32,754 nt of DNA from IMG/VR virus record IMGVR_UViG_3300005933_000038, positions 1 to 32,754 of that record. One strand, given 5' to 3'. The notes under the pieces were generated by a model. The model did not search any database. It saw only the letters and a list, made by a program, of their open reading frames with translations, and had not been told where the DNA came from. The translations under genes and the position numbers were made by a program. Each line of letters starts with the position of its first letter. Positions within the stretch are counted from its first letter, which is position 1. Shown piece after piece: positions 32,754 to 32,754 of this stretch. Source of the DNA: a virus.

Positions 32754-32754
32754 A

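Overview
The window looks like part of the genome of an uncultured tailed, double-stranded DNA bacteriophage (Caudoviricetes-like). The evidence is a large terminase subunit with both its ATPase and nuclease domains, a primase-polymerase fused to an SF3 helicase, a DnaQ-type exonuclease, a short serine recombinase, and a block of about 23 kb of very large, repetitive virion-fibre genes. Genes are tightly packed, most have clear Shine-Dalgarno sequences, and nearly all lie on the minus strand. I see no rRNA, tRNA, CRISPR array or insertion sequence. The host cannot be fixed from this window. The collagen-type fibre genes carry N- and C-terminal modules of the kind I associate with actinobacteriophage minor tail proteins. 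The 2893-residue protein has repeats and a C-terminal domain of the kind I associate with marine phages. An aquatic actinobacterial host is my best guess, as inference only.

Layout from left to right. Positions 1-511 hold the start of a SAM-dependent methyltransferase that runs off the left edge. Positions 557-23932 are one minus-strand run of virion adhesion and fibre genes, read from right to left. In reading order they are: a 1782-residue mosaic collagen-like fibre, two shorter collagen-like fibres sharing its modules, a seven-bladed beta-propeller, a 55-residue ORF, a small collagen-like protein, an 822-residue protein ending in a fibrinogen-like domain, a 2893-residue repeat protein, and two paralogous proteins that each end in a cupredoxin-like domain with a complete set of type 1 copper ligands. 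Positions 24038-25329 hold the exonuclease and a membrane-anchored coiled-coil protein. At 25330-25468 the strand switches. The only large plus-strand gene, the Prim-Pol/SF3 helicase (25469-28081), converges on the large terminase (28078-29493), and their stop codons share the palindrome CTAG. A two-HTH protein, the candidate small terminase, precedes the terminase. Positions 29973-30348 hold no intact gene, but contain a strong hairpin and what may be a decayed ORF. Positions 30349-32753 carry the serine recombinase, a small membrane protein, three small proteins of unknown role (one zinc-ribbon-like), one terminator, and the end of another small membrane protein.

How the parts fit together. 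The left two thirds would form the host-contact surface of the virion: long triple-helical rods joined by small beta modules and tipped with propeller, fibrinogen-like, glycine-rich and cupredoxin-like heads. The right third covers DNA packaging, replication and recombination. The most unusual signal is the family of four cupredoxin-like domains within these fibres. Two keep every copper ligand. Two have lost all of them, and one of these is nested inside another repeated module.
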